Assembly: GCA_017935525.1 (NCBI GenBank) | Contig: JAGBHJ010000168.1 | Coordinates: 1 to 13,376 of the forward strand | Source: Clostridia bacterium | Lineage (GTDB): Bacteria > Bacillota > Clostridia > HGM11327 | Length of the DNA: 13,376 bases | Reading direction: 5' to 3' | Part shown: positions 1-8,864 of the stretch, piece after piece | Layout of the letters: each line of letters starts with the position of its first letter | Position numbering within the stretch: the stretch's first letter is position 1 | Notes under the pieces: generated by a model | What the model was told of the DNA's origin: nothing | Seen by the model: only the letters and a program-made list of their open reading frames with translations | The model's database searches: none | Program-made: the position numbers and the translations under genes

Positions 1-2
1 AG

Positions 3-44
3 AAGCTTTGGGCAGAGGCTCCCAGAGTGGATATAGGGGAATAA
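3..44 (+). CDS. Possible 3' end of an upstream gene (partial)
   Basis: Only the last codons would be inside the window. Reading from base 3, the frame gives a short tail ending KLWAEAPRVDIGE before TAA at 42-44, with codon choice (ATA, AGA) like the genes that follow. The other two forward frames also end quickly (TAG at 34-36, TAA at 50-52), so frame choice is a judgement and the product cannot be identified. If real, it would lie about 23 bases before yhaM and probably be in the same operon. Confidence 0.25.
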   Translation, partial: KLWAEAPRVDIGE

Positions 45-67
45 TATCTTAAAGGGTGGATCTACCG

Positions 68-1021
68 GTGAATAACAAAAAGGCACGCGATTACAGAGAC
101 GGCGACAACGTTGAGGGCTTTTTTCTGCTGAAGGATTGGCAGGAAAAGCTGGGCAAGAACAATTCCAAGTATATTGACATCGTATTTAGTGACGATTCGG
201 GTGATATTAACGGCAAAATATGGAACAGCAAGGACAGCTCTCAATACGACTGTGAGGTCGGCGCAGTTGTCAAGGTGCGGGGCGTGGTAAAGAGCTGGAA
301 CAGCCAGCTTCAGGTCAACGTGGAGCGCATAAGAAAAACTACCGACGCCGACGGCGTGTCTATCAGCAGCTTTGTGGCATCTGCCCCCGAGTCCTGTGCA
401 GATATGTTTGACATGGTGCTGAGGTATATCGACAGAATACAAAATCTGCAGATAAAGCAGCTCGTTGCGGAGATAGTAAAACGCAAGGAGTCAAAGCTTA
501 AGTATTTCCCTGCGGCAAAGTCAAACCATCACGCAGTAAGAGGCGGTCTGCTGTATCATATTACCACCATGCTGCGTTTGGCTGACAGCATAATGCAGAT
601 ATACGATCTTGACTCTGACCTGGTATATGCGGGCGTCATTCTCCACGATATCGAAAAGACCACAGAGCTTGCGTCAAACGAGTTTGGCATGACGTCGGAC
701 TATACTGACGAAGGCAAGCTTTTGGGACATATTATTCTGGGCATCAAGCTGGTGGAAAAGGTTGGCGCAGAGCTGAGGACGGATCCCGACATTCTTTATA
801 CCATCCAGCACATGATATACTGTCATCACTATGAGCCCGAGTACGGTAGCCCCTTAAAGCCCATGTTCAAGGAGGCGGAGATACTCCACTACCTTGACGT
901 TATAGATGCCAGAATGTATGATTTTGATCAGGCGGAAAAGTCCATCGTCAGCGGTAATTTCTCCGAGAAGATATGGTCATTGCATTCAAGACAGATATAT
1001 AAGCCGGATATTAACAAATAA
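68..1021 (+). CDS. yhaM: 3'-5' exoribonuclease YhaM family (OB-fold + HD domain)
   Basis: Predicted cytoplasmic metal-dependent 3'-5' exonuclease of the YhaM family, which in Bacillus and related bacteria trims single-stranded RNA, and DNA in vitro. I start it at GTG 68 (317 aa), because an AAAGGGTGG ribosome binding site at 51-59 lies 8 bases upstream; the in-frame GTG at 56 would sit inside that site. An N-terminal OB-fold nucleic-acid-binding domain covers about residues 8-92, including the stretch DIVFSDDSGDINGKIW. An HD phosphohydrolase-type domain follows from about residue 150, with His154/155, His164, the His193-Asp194 pair, His221, His253/254 and Asp277 as likely metal ligands. The length is close to the roughly 314 aa of B. 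subtilis YhaM. It ends 11 bases before addB, so it is probably co-transcribed with it. The family call is firm; the in vivo substrate is not shown by sequence. Confidence 0.93.
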   Translation: MNNKKARDYRDGDNVEGFFLLKDWQEKLGKNNSKYIDIVFSDDSGDINGKIWNSKDSSQYDCEVGAVVKVRGVVKSWNSQLQVNVERIRKTTDADGVSISSFVASAPESCADMFDMVLRYIDRIQNLQIKQLVAEIVKRKESKLKYFPAAKSNHHAVRGGLLYHITTMLRLADSIMQIYDLDSDLVYAGVILHDIEKTTELASNEFGMTSDYTDEGKLLGHIILGIKLVEKVGAELRTDPDILYTIQHMIYCHHYEPEYGSPLKPMFKEAEILHYLDVIDARMYDFDQAEKSIVSGNFSEKIWSLHSRQIYKPDINK

Positions 1022-1032
1022 AAGAGGTCTTT

Positions 1033-4000
1033 ATGGAAGCTATACTTATTTACGGACAAGAGGGTAGCGGTAAAAGCACCTATCTTTACAATATGGCAAA
1101 GCAGGACGCACAAAACGGCGTTAAAAATATTGTAATCGTTCCGGATCAATATACGCACCAGACAGAGCTCGACATAATAGCCGCATACGGCAAGTGCGGA
1201 TTGACAAATACAGAAGTATTTAGTTTTAAAAGACTTTCGCACCGCCTTAAGCTGCTTTATGGCGGTGCTTCTGTTATTACGTTGAGTGAGGACGGTAAGA
1301 CGCTTCTTGTCAACAGTCTTATAAACAGACTGCGTGGCGAGGAGGACGTTGCGTTGCTGAAAAACGCCATTGCCACCCAGGTCAGCGGTGATATTGCAAG
1401 ACTCATATCCCGACTAAAGCAATACGGAGTGACACCCGAGGATATAGAGAATTGCAGCATAGACGGCGAAAGGTTCAGCCACACAAGGGCAAAGCTTTTG
1501 GAGGTGGCAAAGGTTTACAGAGCATATCTGCAGGTGTCCCAAGATCTTGTAGGCAGGGCTTTTACTGACAGCGAGGACGATATGGCGCTTTTGTGCCAAA
1601 ACATCGCCAAAAGTGATGACCTTGTCAATACCAACGTGTATATTGACGGCTTTGACGATTTTATAAAGCCTGAGCTTGAGGTCATAAAAGCGCTTATACA
1701 GCGCTGTAACAGAGTGACGTTGACCTTGCCCTGTGAGCTTAACGTCAAAGGTAACAGGGGATTGCTGTTTTACCGTCAAAGAAAGATGATAAAGGCGGTG
1801 GAGGATGCAGTTGCTCTGTGCGGAATTACTCCCACAAGAGTAAACATAGCAGAGCCTGCAAGACTTGGCAAGGGCGAGGATATATTTGTGCCCAAAACAG
1901 AAAGAAAAGCCAAGGACATTGCGTATATAGAGGAGAACATATTTTCTGCGCCGCGAGAGTGCACCGTAAAGGTGGAAAACGTGGTGCTGGCAGAGGACGA
2001 AAGCCCGAGAGCAGAGGCGGAGCATACGGCGGACGAGATAGTAAGGCTCGTGCGAGACTGTGGCTACAGATACAACGATATTGCCGTCGTGTGCGGAGAT
2101 TTGAATATCTATTCGGGATACGTCACAAGGGCGTTCAAGAGCCGTGGGATACCTTGCTTTATGGACGTAAAGAGGGATATAAAGGATAATGCAGTTGTCA
2201 GGTTTATACTGGGATTGCTTGACGTTGTGCTTTACGGCAGGAATACGTCGTCCATGTGCTCTCTTTTGAGGACGGGACTTTTGACAAACGGTATGGGCAA
2301 GGACGAGGGTCTGCCGTTGACCTTTGAGGATGCGATGTACCTGGAAAAATACGCTACTGCGTACTTTATACGCGGCAAGGCGTGGAGCGATGAATTCAAA
2401 TACGGCAGCGACTATTACGACGTTGACAGACTGAACGCCGCAAGACAGAGGCTTATGTACTACGTTGAGCCATTTGAGGAGGCAATGGACTCTGCCGTTA
2501 CTGCGGGGGATGCCGCAAAGGCAATAGAGGGCTACCTTGCGGAAACACAGCTCAGCGACATAGTTGATAAGAAGATCCTTTATCTTATTGATGAGAACAG
2601 AAACGATACTGCGTCGGAATACCAGAGCATATGGACGGCATTGGGCGAGCTGCTTGTGCAGGTGCGTACCTTTATGGGCGATGCGCCTGTTACGCTGGAG
2701 GAATTCAGCGAGCTTTTGCGTGAGTGTGTGGCGGGCATCAGCGTTAACGTTATACCCGTATGCCTTGACCAGGTCACGGTGCTTGAGGCGGGGCGTACAA
2801 TGGCAAAGCATATAAAGGCGCTGTTTGTTATAGGCGCTCAATGTATAAGTCAAAGTGACGAGTCGGGCGTATTCAACCGCACGGAGCTGGAGCTGCTGAA
2901 GGCAAACGATATAGACATCGGTGCGGATGTAAACAATTCCGTAGGTGACGTGCAGTATTATATATACAAGACCCTCTCAAAGCCCACAGATCGCCTCTGG
3001 GTGACGAGCTCTGTGGGAGCAGACACAGATGAGAGTGTAAGCGATCCAATGCTCACAAACGCATTAAAGACCTTATTTGGCGCATCGGTAAAGAACTGCA
3101 AAAGACCTCCCATGCCCTATTACCCTGTGGAGGCTGACAATAAGGCGGCGCTTGAATCAGCGTTGCTTTATGCAAAGACTGTGACGGGTATAGAGCCTTG
3201 TGACAGATATCAGCTGGAAAAGCTGGAAGGCTGGCTGGGCAGAAATTCCGAGGGAAGATTTGCACTTTTGAGTGATATAGTGAGACGATCCGTTGAGGAT
3301 GCTGATATTGATGATGAGCTCACCACTCAAAGTGAGTACATCCTCAAAATGAAGGACTCGGAATACGTAATGGATATTTCCCGTCTGGAAAAATATGTAA
3401 GATGTCCATATGCCTACTTTGTCAGATACTGTCTGCAGCCCGCCATGGAGGGCAAGGGCAGGGTGTCTGCCATTGACGTGGGCAACATAGTCCACGATAT
3501 GCTGGACGGCTTTGTAAAGGACGTTCTGGACAAAGGTGACGGGGATGAGTCCACCGTTGAGGCTTATATTGCCGAGAATTTTGACAAAAAGACGGAGGAT
3601 TACGAAAGCAGAAGGATAGCCGCCACGGAGGAAAACAGATACGTATTCAAAAGAATAAGGCTTTTCCTGCAGAAAATGATGACCACCATGCTGGAGCAAA
3701 GAAGAAACGGCACGGCAAAGGTTTACGGCACGGAGCTGGAGTTTGACGACAAGAAGATATACCGCGGAGCATTGCCGTCGGTAAAATGTACTGACAGCGA
3801 GGGCACAAGCTTCAGCATTACCGGTAAGATAGACTCTATTGAATACTGCGATACCTCCGAGGGCAGATATTGGATAATAAACGACTATAAGACGGGTGTA
3901 AAGCCCACGGATAAGGATATCTGTTCGGCAAGGTCGTTACAGCTGCCTGTTTATATGCTGGCGGTGACGGAAGCAAACAAGGATACCTTGCCGGGAGCTA

Positions 4001-4407
4001 TGTTCTACGTAAACGTTAATGATGATCTGCTTCGCCCCGAAAAGGGAGTGGAGGATATCGCAAGGGATGAAAAGCGTTACGGCAAAACGGGCGTGGCGTC
4101 CGACAGCATGGAGCTTGCAAGGGCAATAGATTCCCTTTGTCAGACAAAGGACGGCGAGGGGTACGATCTTGCGTTGTCACAGACGATATCGGAGAAGAAA
4201 AATCTTTCCCTGCTGACTAATGAGGACATGGCGGAGATCGTGTCAAGAGCACGGGATGAGGCTACTGCAATATTCTGTGATATTAAAAAGGGCAGGATCG
4301 ATAAAACGCCAAAGCGTAGCCAAGAATGCTCGTTCTGCGAATACAGAAGATTCTGCGGCAAAACAAAGAGGTACGGACAGTTTTATGACGAAACGGAGGA
4401 TGAGTGA
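1033..4407 (+). CDS. addB: ATP-dependent helicase/deoxyribonuclease subunit B (AddB)
   Basis: AddB subunit of the AddAB helicase-nuclease, the Bacillota counterpart of RecBCD, which resects double-strand DNA breaks and responds to Chi sites; it acts as a heterodimer with AddA in the cytoplasm. The 1124 aa length fits the family (B. subtilis about 1166). A Walker A-like loop GQEGSGKS lies at residues 8-15 in an inactivated-helicase-type N-terminal region. The C-terminal RecB-like nuclease domain shows His821 (GNIVHDM), Asp934 (GKIDS) and Asp951-Tyr-Lys953 (NDYKTG). Four cysteines fit the AddB iron-sulfur staple that clamps the nuclease domain: Cys791 (RCPYAYF), then Cys1099, Cys1102 and Cys1108 (C-x2-C-x5-C). 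ATG 1033 follows a GAGG site at 1024-1027. The TGA stop overlaps the addA start as TGATG, a sign of translational coupling and roughly equal subunit supply. Confidence 0.97.
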   Translation: MEAILIYGQEGSGKSTYLYNMAKQDAQNGVKNIVIVPDQYTHQTELDIIAAYGKCGLTNTEVFSFKRLSHRLKLLYGGASVITLSEDGKTLLVNSLINRLRGEEDVALLKNAIATQVSGDIARLISRLKQYGVTPEDIENCSIDGERFSHTRAKLLEVAKVYRAYLQVSQDLVGRAFTDSEDDMALLCQNIAKSDDLVNTNVYIDGFDDFIKPELEVIKALIQRCNRVTLTLPCELNVKGNRGLLFYRQRKMIKAVEDAVALCGITPTRVNIAEPARLGKGEDIFVPKTERKAKDIAYIEENIFSAPRECTVKVENVVLAEDESPRAEAEHTADEIVRLVRDCGYRYNDIAVVCGDLNIYSGYVTRAFKSRGIPCFMDVKRDIKDNAVVRFILGLLDVVLYGRNTSSMCSLLRTGLLTNGMGKDEGLPLTFEDAMYLEKYATAYFIRGKAWSDEFKYGSDYYDVDRLNAARQRLMYYVEPFEEAMDSAVTAGDAAKAIEGYLAETQLSDIVDKKILYLIDENRNDTASEYQSIWTALGELLVQVRTFMGDAPVTLEEFSELLRECVAGISVNVIPVCLDQVTVLEAGRTMAKHIKALFVIGAQCISQSDESGVFNRTELELLKANDIDIGADVNNSVGDVQYYIYKTLSKPTDRLWVTSSVGADTDESVSDPMLTNALKTLFGASVKNCKRPPMPYYPVEADNKAALESALLYAKTVTGIEPCDRYQLEKLEGWLGRNSEGRFALLSDIVRRSVEDADIDDELTTQSEYILKMKDSEYVMDISRLEKYVRCPYAYFVRYCLQPAMEGKGRVSAIDVGNIVHDMLDGFVKDVLDKGDGDESTVEAYIAENFDKKTEDYESRRIAATEENRYVFKRIRLFLQKMMTTMLEQRRNGTAKVYGTELEFDDKKIYRGALPSVKCTDSEGTSFSITGKIDSIEYCDTSEGRYWIINDYKTGVKPTDKDICSARSLQLPVYMLAVTEANKDTLPGAMFYVNVNDDLLRPEKGVEDIARDEKRYGKTGVASDSMELARAIDSLCQTKDGEGYDLALSQTISEKKNLSLLTNEDMAEIVSRARDEATAIFCDIKKGRIDKTPKRSQECSFCEYRRFCGKTKRYGQFYDETEDE

Positions 4408-7400
4408 TGGCAGTCAGCTTTTCTGAAAGACAACAGCAGGCTATCAGCTGGGACGGCAACAAGGAGCTTTTGGTGTCGGCGGCTGCAGGCAGCGGCAAGA
4501 CCACGGTGCTGACGGCAAGGATCATCGACAGGATCGTCAACAAAAACGTGGACGTGGATAAATTTTTGGTGGTGACCTATACTCATATGGCGGCAGACGA
4601 CCTTAAGGAGAGGATCACCAAGGCTTTGACACAGGCAGTTCGGGAGGACCCCGACAATATAAGGCTTCACCTGCAGCTGGCAAGCATTCCGTCGGCAAAT
4701 ATAGGTACGATGCACGCATTCTGCCTTAAGGTGCTGAAGGAATATCACGAGCACCCAAACGTTAATCTGCCCAAGTCCGTAAAGATCCTCAGTGAGGACA
4801 AGGGCAAGGACCTTTTGCGGGAGGCTGTGGACGAGGTGTTTACGGATGAGTATGCATCGGAGGACAGAAGCAGCTTCGAACGTTTGTTAAACACCTACGC
4901 ATCCTTCAAAAACGACATTGCGGTGAGGGAATACGTAACGTCCCTGTATAAATTTGCATTGAATAACGTTGATCCGTATCAATGGCTCAATGATATGGCA
5001 CGCCCCGACGGCGAAAAGCAATACGAGGCAGATGTGTACGACTTTTTTGCGGTAATGGCAAGGGAAATGGCGTCCCTGTGTATTCAGACTGCGGAAAGAT
5101 ACGTTGCCCAGACAAAGTCAAAGGCGGATTTTGGCTTGATGCTGCAGGAGGTTGCGGCGTTGGCGATAAAATTCAGCGACCTTGTGGCTGATGGCAGATA
5201 CGTTGAAGCGGATACTGTTGTTCAGGATATGAATGACTTTATAGTTCTTCGCGGCGGCTCACCAAAGGATGAGGCTGTTAAAGCGCAAAAGACCGTGCTG
5301 AAATTTGTCAAGGACCGCTTTATAAAGGAAGTCAAGCTGGTGTGCGACGATACGTCGGGCAAGGATACCTCAATGCATGAGGTCATTGCCACATTGTTTG
5401 ACCTTGCTACAAAGGTGGGAAGGCGCTTTGAGGAGAAAAAGCGCAAGGCAAAGTGTATAGATTACAGCGACATGGAACATCTGGTGCTGAAGCTGTTTGA
5501 GGACGAAAGCGTTGCGGGGATCTTTGCCTCCAGATTTGAGCATATAATGTTTGATGAGTACCAGGACTGTAACCGATTGCAGGAGATGATAGTTCAAAAA
5601 ATATCTTCTAACGCTCGTTATTTTATGGTTGGCGACATCAAGCAGAGTATTTACAGCTTCCGCCAGGCGGAGCCAAAGCTGTTTTTGGACAAGTACAAGG
5701 CGTACGAATACAAAGAGGATGCAGAGTACGCCCTCATAGAGCTTAACGAGAATTACAGAAGCCGTCAGAATGTTTTGAACGGTGTCAACAGAGTGTTTTT
5801 TAACATAATGCGTGAGGACTACTGCGGTATGCAGTATAACAGCCTTAATGCGTTGAACGCCATGGCATCCTACCCCGAGGCGGAGAACTCGTTTGGTGAT
5901 ACCTCGGTCAAGCTGGATATCGTAACGGGTAAGGGGCTTGACAAGGATGAGAAGTGCTACGCCCAGCTGGTGTGCATTATCGACCGTATCCGCAATATGG
6001 TGGCAAATAAGATGGTATATGACCCGGGGCTTAAGGCATACAGAAAAATGCGGTATTCCGATATTGCCATTCTTATGCGTTCACCAAAAAACGAGATACC
6101 GTACATTCGTTCAAGCTTTGCAATGACGGATATTCCCGTAGATATAATGCAGGATGCGGATATAAAGTATTCCCCCGAGATCAACCTGCTTATATGCCTT
6201 TTGCGCACGGTGGAAAATCCGTATAACGACATTGCATTGATGACTGTGCTCCACAGCTACATATTTGGTGTTGACGATACCGAATTGGCAGAGCTTATGA
6301 ATTTTGGCGGTCAGAGAGGAGACCTTTTGACAAGGGTCGGAATGTATATCGAGCAAGGACAGGATGCCGTGCTGAGGACCAAGCTTGAAGGCTTTGTCAA
6401 GAGGCTGGGCACTTGGACGGAGAACGAAAAATATATGTCAGTTGCGGACTTTATAGACGACCTGCTTGACGAGGTTGCCTACCGAGAGTATTTTTCCGTT
6501 GGTGCCGAGGGCAAAAAAAGGCTTGATAACATTGATCTTTTGTGCTCCATGCTGAAATCGGGCAGCGATTCCTCCGTTGGCGGAATTTACGAATGCATCC
6601 GCATCATCAACAGCATAGAGGAAAACGGACTCAACGGCAATAACTCGTCTGCGGTGTCCGATGCTGTCAAGGTAATGAGTATGCACAAGAGCAAGGGCTT
6701 GGAATTCCCCGTTGTTTTTTTGATGGATATTCAAAGCAGCTTTTCGTCACAGGACAGACGCAGTACCGTGCTTATGCACAAGGATTACGGTGCGGTGTCG
6801 GAGTACATCGATACCGATATCAGAATGCAGTATAAGTCCCGCGACCATGAGCTGATGAAGTATCTGCTGAAAAAGAGCCAGGCAGAGGAGGAGCAGAGGA
6901 TCCTGTACGTTGCCATGACAAGAGCAAAGGAGGAGCTTGTTCTGGTGGGATGCGCTACTGCTGATGACGTTGAAAAGAACGGATATATCGGAAAAACTCT
7001 TACTGACGTCGCCTGCGGAGGATGCTATCTTGACTGGGTACTCTATTCGCTGTGCTGTGGAAATAACGATTTTATCAACCCCATAACGCCTCTTATGCTT
7101 AAGGGTGGCGTGTTAAAGCTTTTTGCTGACGGCGTGTCTCTTTATCCCTCACAATGGAGCGTTGACGTGCTGGAGGTCACTCCAACTGCAAGAGGAGTGG
7201 TGTGCGACAACGGCAGAGGCAGAAGACTGGTTGAAAGCAACGTTCTCCGCCCTGTGGTGGGATATGGATGGGACGAAGAAGGATCAAATGATGAGAAACG
7301 CTTTGCGGTTGATGCCGACGAGATCATCAAAAAGCTGGAATACGTTTATCCCTATGAGTCCGCTACAAGGCTCAGCTCAAAGCTTTCCGTAACCCAGATA

Positions 7401-8009
7401 AAGCAGCTTAGGGATGCTCCCGATGAAAGTGACGCCATACCCGATTACAGATACGATAAGGTCAAGGTCATATCGTCAGACCCTACAATGTCGTCCGTAA
7501 GGCTGGGTAGCTTGTATCACTTCTTTATGCAGCACGCAACTCCCGTGTATCCTTATACGTTTGAAATATTCAAAAAGGATATCAAACGAATGTTAGATAA
7601 CAAACTCATTACCCAAAAGGAGTCCGGAATGATCCGCAGTGACAGGGTAATGCCCTTTTACAACTCTGCCATAGGCCAAAGGGCGGCAGCGGCAAGGCGT
7701 TTAGAGAGGGAAAAGAGCTTTTCTTTGCTGGTGCCTGCGGGAGAGATATTTGATGACGTGGGTGAGGGTGATAAAATACTGGTGCAGGGCGTTATAGATT
7801 GCTTGTTTGAGGATGCTGACGGACGGCGAGTGCTTGTGGATTACAAGACTGATGCCGTCGCTCCCGAGGAGGCCCAAAGCCTTGCAGAGAAGCACACACA
7901 GCAGGTGGCTCTCTACAAGAGGGCTATCGAGGAGATAGAGGGCGTCAGCATTGACGAAACGTATATATACTCCTTTGCGCTCAATGAATTCATAAAAGTG
8001 AACTGTTGA
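4407..8009 (+). CDS. addA: ATP-dependent helicase/nuclease subunit A (AddA)
   Basis: AddA subunit of AddAB: a UvrD-like (SF1A) 3'-5' DNA helicase fused to a RecB-type nuclease, loading broken ends for RecA-dependent repair. I prefer ATG 4407 (1200 aa) over GTG 4404, because GGAGG at 4395-4399 is 7 bases from the ATG and only 4 from the GTG. Helicase motifs in order: Q-motif glutamines near residues 9-11, Walker A AAAGSGKT at 25-32, Walker B DEYQD at 383-387, motif III GDIKQSIYSFRQAEP, motif IV NYRSR, motif V MHKSKGLEFPVVF, motif VI YVAMTRAKEEL. The C-terminal nuclease shows His1038 (GSLYHFF), Asp1131 (GVIDCLF) and Asp1145-Tyr-Lys1147 (VDYKTD). All catalytic motifs look intact and the length matches the family (B. 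subtilis about 1232). It overlaps addB by one base and is followed after 54 bases by a membrane-protein gene. Confidence 0.97.
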   Translation: MAVSFSERQQQAISWDGNKELLVSAAAGSGKTTVLTARIIDRIVNKNVDVDKFLVVTYTHMAADDLKERITKALTQAVREDPDNIRLHLQLASIPSANIGTMHAFCLKVLKEYHEHPNVNLPKSVKILSEDKGKDLLREAVDEVFTDEYASEDRSSFERLLNTYASFKNDIAVREYVTSLYKFALNNVDPYQWLNDMARPDGEKQYEADVYDFFAVMAREMASLCIQTAERYVAQTKSKADFGLMLQEVAALAIKFSDLVADGRYVEADTVVQDMNDFIVLRGGSPKDEAVKAQKTVLKFVKDRFIKEVKLVCDDTSGKDTSMHEVIATLFDLATKVGRRFEEKKRKAKCIDYSDMEHLVLKLFEDESVAGIFASRFEHIMFDEYQDCNRLQEMIVQKISSNARYFMVGDIKQSIYSFRQAEPKLFLDKYKAYEYKEDAEYALIELNENYRSRQNVLNGVNRVFFNIMREDYCGMQYNSLNALNAMASYPEAENSFGDTSVKLDIVTGKGLDKDEKCYAQLVCIIDRIRNMVANKMVYDPGLKAYRKMRYSDIAILMRSPKNEIPYIRSSFAMTDIPVDIMQDADIKYSPEINLLICLLRTVENPYNDIALMTVLHSYIFGVDDTELAELMNFGGQRGDLLTRVGMYIEQGQDAVLRTKLEGFVKRLGTWTENEKYMSVADFIDDLLDEVAYREYFSVGAEGKKRLDNIDLLCSMLKSGSDSSVGGIYECIRIINSIEENGLNGNNSSAVSDAVKVMSMHKSKGLEFPVVFLMDIQSSFSSQDRRSTVLMHKDYGAVSEYIDTDIRMQYKSRDHELMKYLLKKSQAEEEQRILYVAMTRAKEELVLVGCATADDVEKNGYIGKTLTDVACGGCYLDWVLYSLCCGNNDFINPITPLMLKGGVLKLFADGVSLYPSQWSVDVLEVTPTARGVVCDNGRGRRLVESNVLRPVVGYGWDEEGSNDEKRFAVDADEIIKKLEYVYPYESATRLSSKLSVTQIKQLRDAPDESDAIPDYRYDKVKVISSDPTMSSVRLGSLYHFFMQHATPVYPYTFEIFKKDIKRMLDNKLITQKESGMIRSDRVMPFYNSAIGQRAAAARRLEREKSFSLLVPAGEIFDDVGEGDKILVQGVIDCLFEDADGRRVLVDYKTDAVAPEEAQSLAEKHTQQVALYKRAIEEIEGVSIDETYIYSFALNEFIKVNC

Positions 8010-8034
8010 TGTGAATATTTTCCGCAGTTTGGGG

Positions 8035-8061
8035 CAATGATCTTAAAAAAGGAGGTCATTG
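8035..8061 (+). promoter_or_regulatory. Potential hairpin sequestering the Shine-Dalgarno site of the 8064 gene
   Basis: The six bases CAATGA (8035-8040) are the exact complement of TCATTG (8056-8061). The pairing continues inward through TCTT (8041-8044) against GGAGG (two standard and two G.U pairs), leaving a loop of about 7 A-rich bases. The GGAGG ribosome binding site (8051-8055) falls inside the stem, three bases before the GTG start region. The stem is about 10 pairs but AU/GU-rich, so its stability is moderate. Translational control by this hairpin is an inference. Confidence 0.4.
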
Positions 8062-8063
8062 AC

Positions 8064-8864
8064 GTGGAAAATGGCGGATTATATCATGTGATAAAGAAAT
8101 ATTCAGAGGCTTCTGACAAAAAAGCCTCTCCAACGGCAAGGCTTATAACGTGGATGACGTTGTTGGTCTTGCTGTTTTCTTTGCTGGCGCTTGTGGTAGG
8201 TTCCTTTGTCGACAATTTGTTGTTTGCTGTTGCCGTCAGTCTGCCATTGTGCGGTGTGGTAGCGGTTTACGGCGCAGGATTGCTCAAACGGCGGTATTCT
8301 AAAGCTGTTGACCGCTTGATGTCGGAAAGCTCTGCAAAACGCCGACGGGAGCATATAGGATACCTTACTGATGAGGAATACAGGTATTTTTGTCTTGAGT
8401 ATATCAAAAAAACCATGGGTAGGGAGATCGAAAAGAAAGAGCCCTTTTATTTTTGCGGAAGAGCTCCAATAGTCTTTATTGGGGAGGGCGGTAAAGGGCT
8501 TTACAAGGGCAGGATGCTGTTGAATTCGGATAATGAGGGCATAATTATAGTGTGTAGGACCGAGGACAAAGCCGCAGTAAAGGAAATATACGGGGATGCG
8601 GTAAGGCTTGTGGTGACGGATGGTGATGTTGCCGATAAGCTTGATATCCTTGATCATGAGGACGGCAACATAGCAAAGCCTCAATTCCGCATGGGTGACG
8701 TAATAAACAAAAATACCGCCCGCAGACTTTATAAGACCGGGGCGGCGTGTGTTCTTTTAGGGTTGACTCTTTATAATATCAGATTTTTTGGCGGTATGGG
8801 CCTTGCCTTATGCATAATGGGCATTGCGGTCAGCATTATGGATACGATCAAAGCTCATAAATGA
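8064..8864 (+). CDS. Uncharacterised membrane protein, 2+2 transmembrane helices around a soluble domain
   Basis: I do not recognise the family. The start is GTG 8064 (266 aa): the near-perfect site AAAGGAGGTC (8048-8057) lies 7-8 bases upstream, whereas the in-frame ATG 8037 has no such site and would put this one inside the gene. Two hydrophobic helices (about residues 28-48 and 51-73) are followed by a Lys/Arg-rich stretch (75-96) that should face the cytoplasm. A mixed alpha/beta domain (about 97-215) includes the strands PIVFIG and GIIIVCR, followed by RLVVTDGD. Two more helices fill the end (about 224-240 and 242-260). The central strand pattern faintly recalls restriction-endonuclease-like (Mrr/NERD) folds, but I see no catalytic motif, so this is speculation. 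It follows addA by 54 bases and probably shares its transcript; its 3' end overlaps the opposing HAD gene by 17 bases. Confidence 0.8.
   Translation: MENGGLYHVIKKYSEASDKKASPTARLITWMTLLVLLFSLLALVVGSFVDNLLFAVAVSLPLCGVVAVYGAGLLKRRYSKAVDRLMSESSAKRRREHIGYLTDEEYRYFCLEYIKKTMGREIEKKEPFYFCGRAPIVFIGEGGKGLYKGRMLLNSDNEGIIIVCRTEDKAAVKEIYGDAVRLVVTDGDVADKLDILDHEDGNIAKPQFRMGDVINKNTARRLYKTGAACVLLGLTLYNIRFFGGMGLALCIMGIAVSIMDTIKAHK

Noticed and set aside
1414..2853. Long open frame (479 codons) on the minus strand opposite addB
   Set aside because: Its translation is rich in His, Cys, Arg and Tyr with no recognisable domain, and addB on the other strand is unambiguous with all its motifs. It is a shadow frame.
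8037..8063. ATG 8037 as the start of the membrane-protein gene
   Set aside because: No ribosome binding site precedes it, and the strong AAAGGAGGTC at 8048-8057 lies downstream, correctly spaced for GTG 8064.
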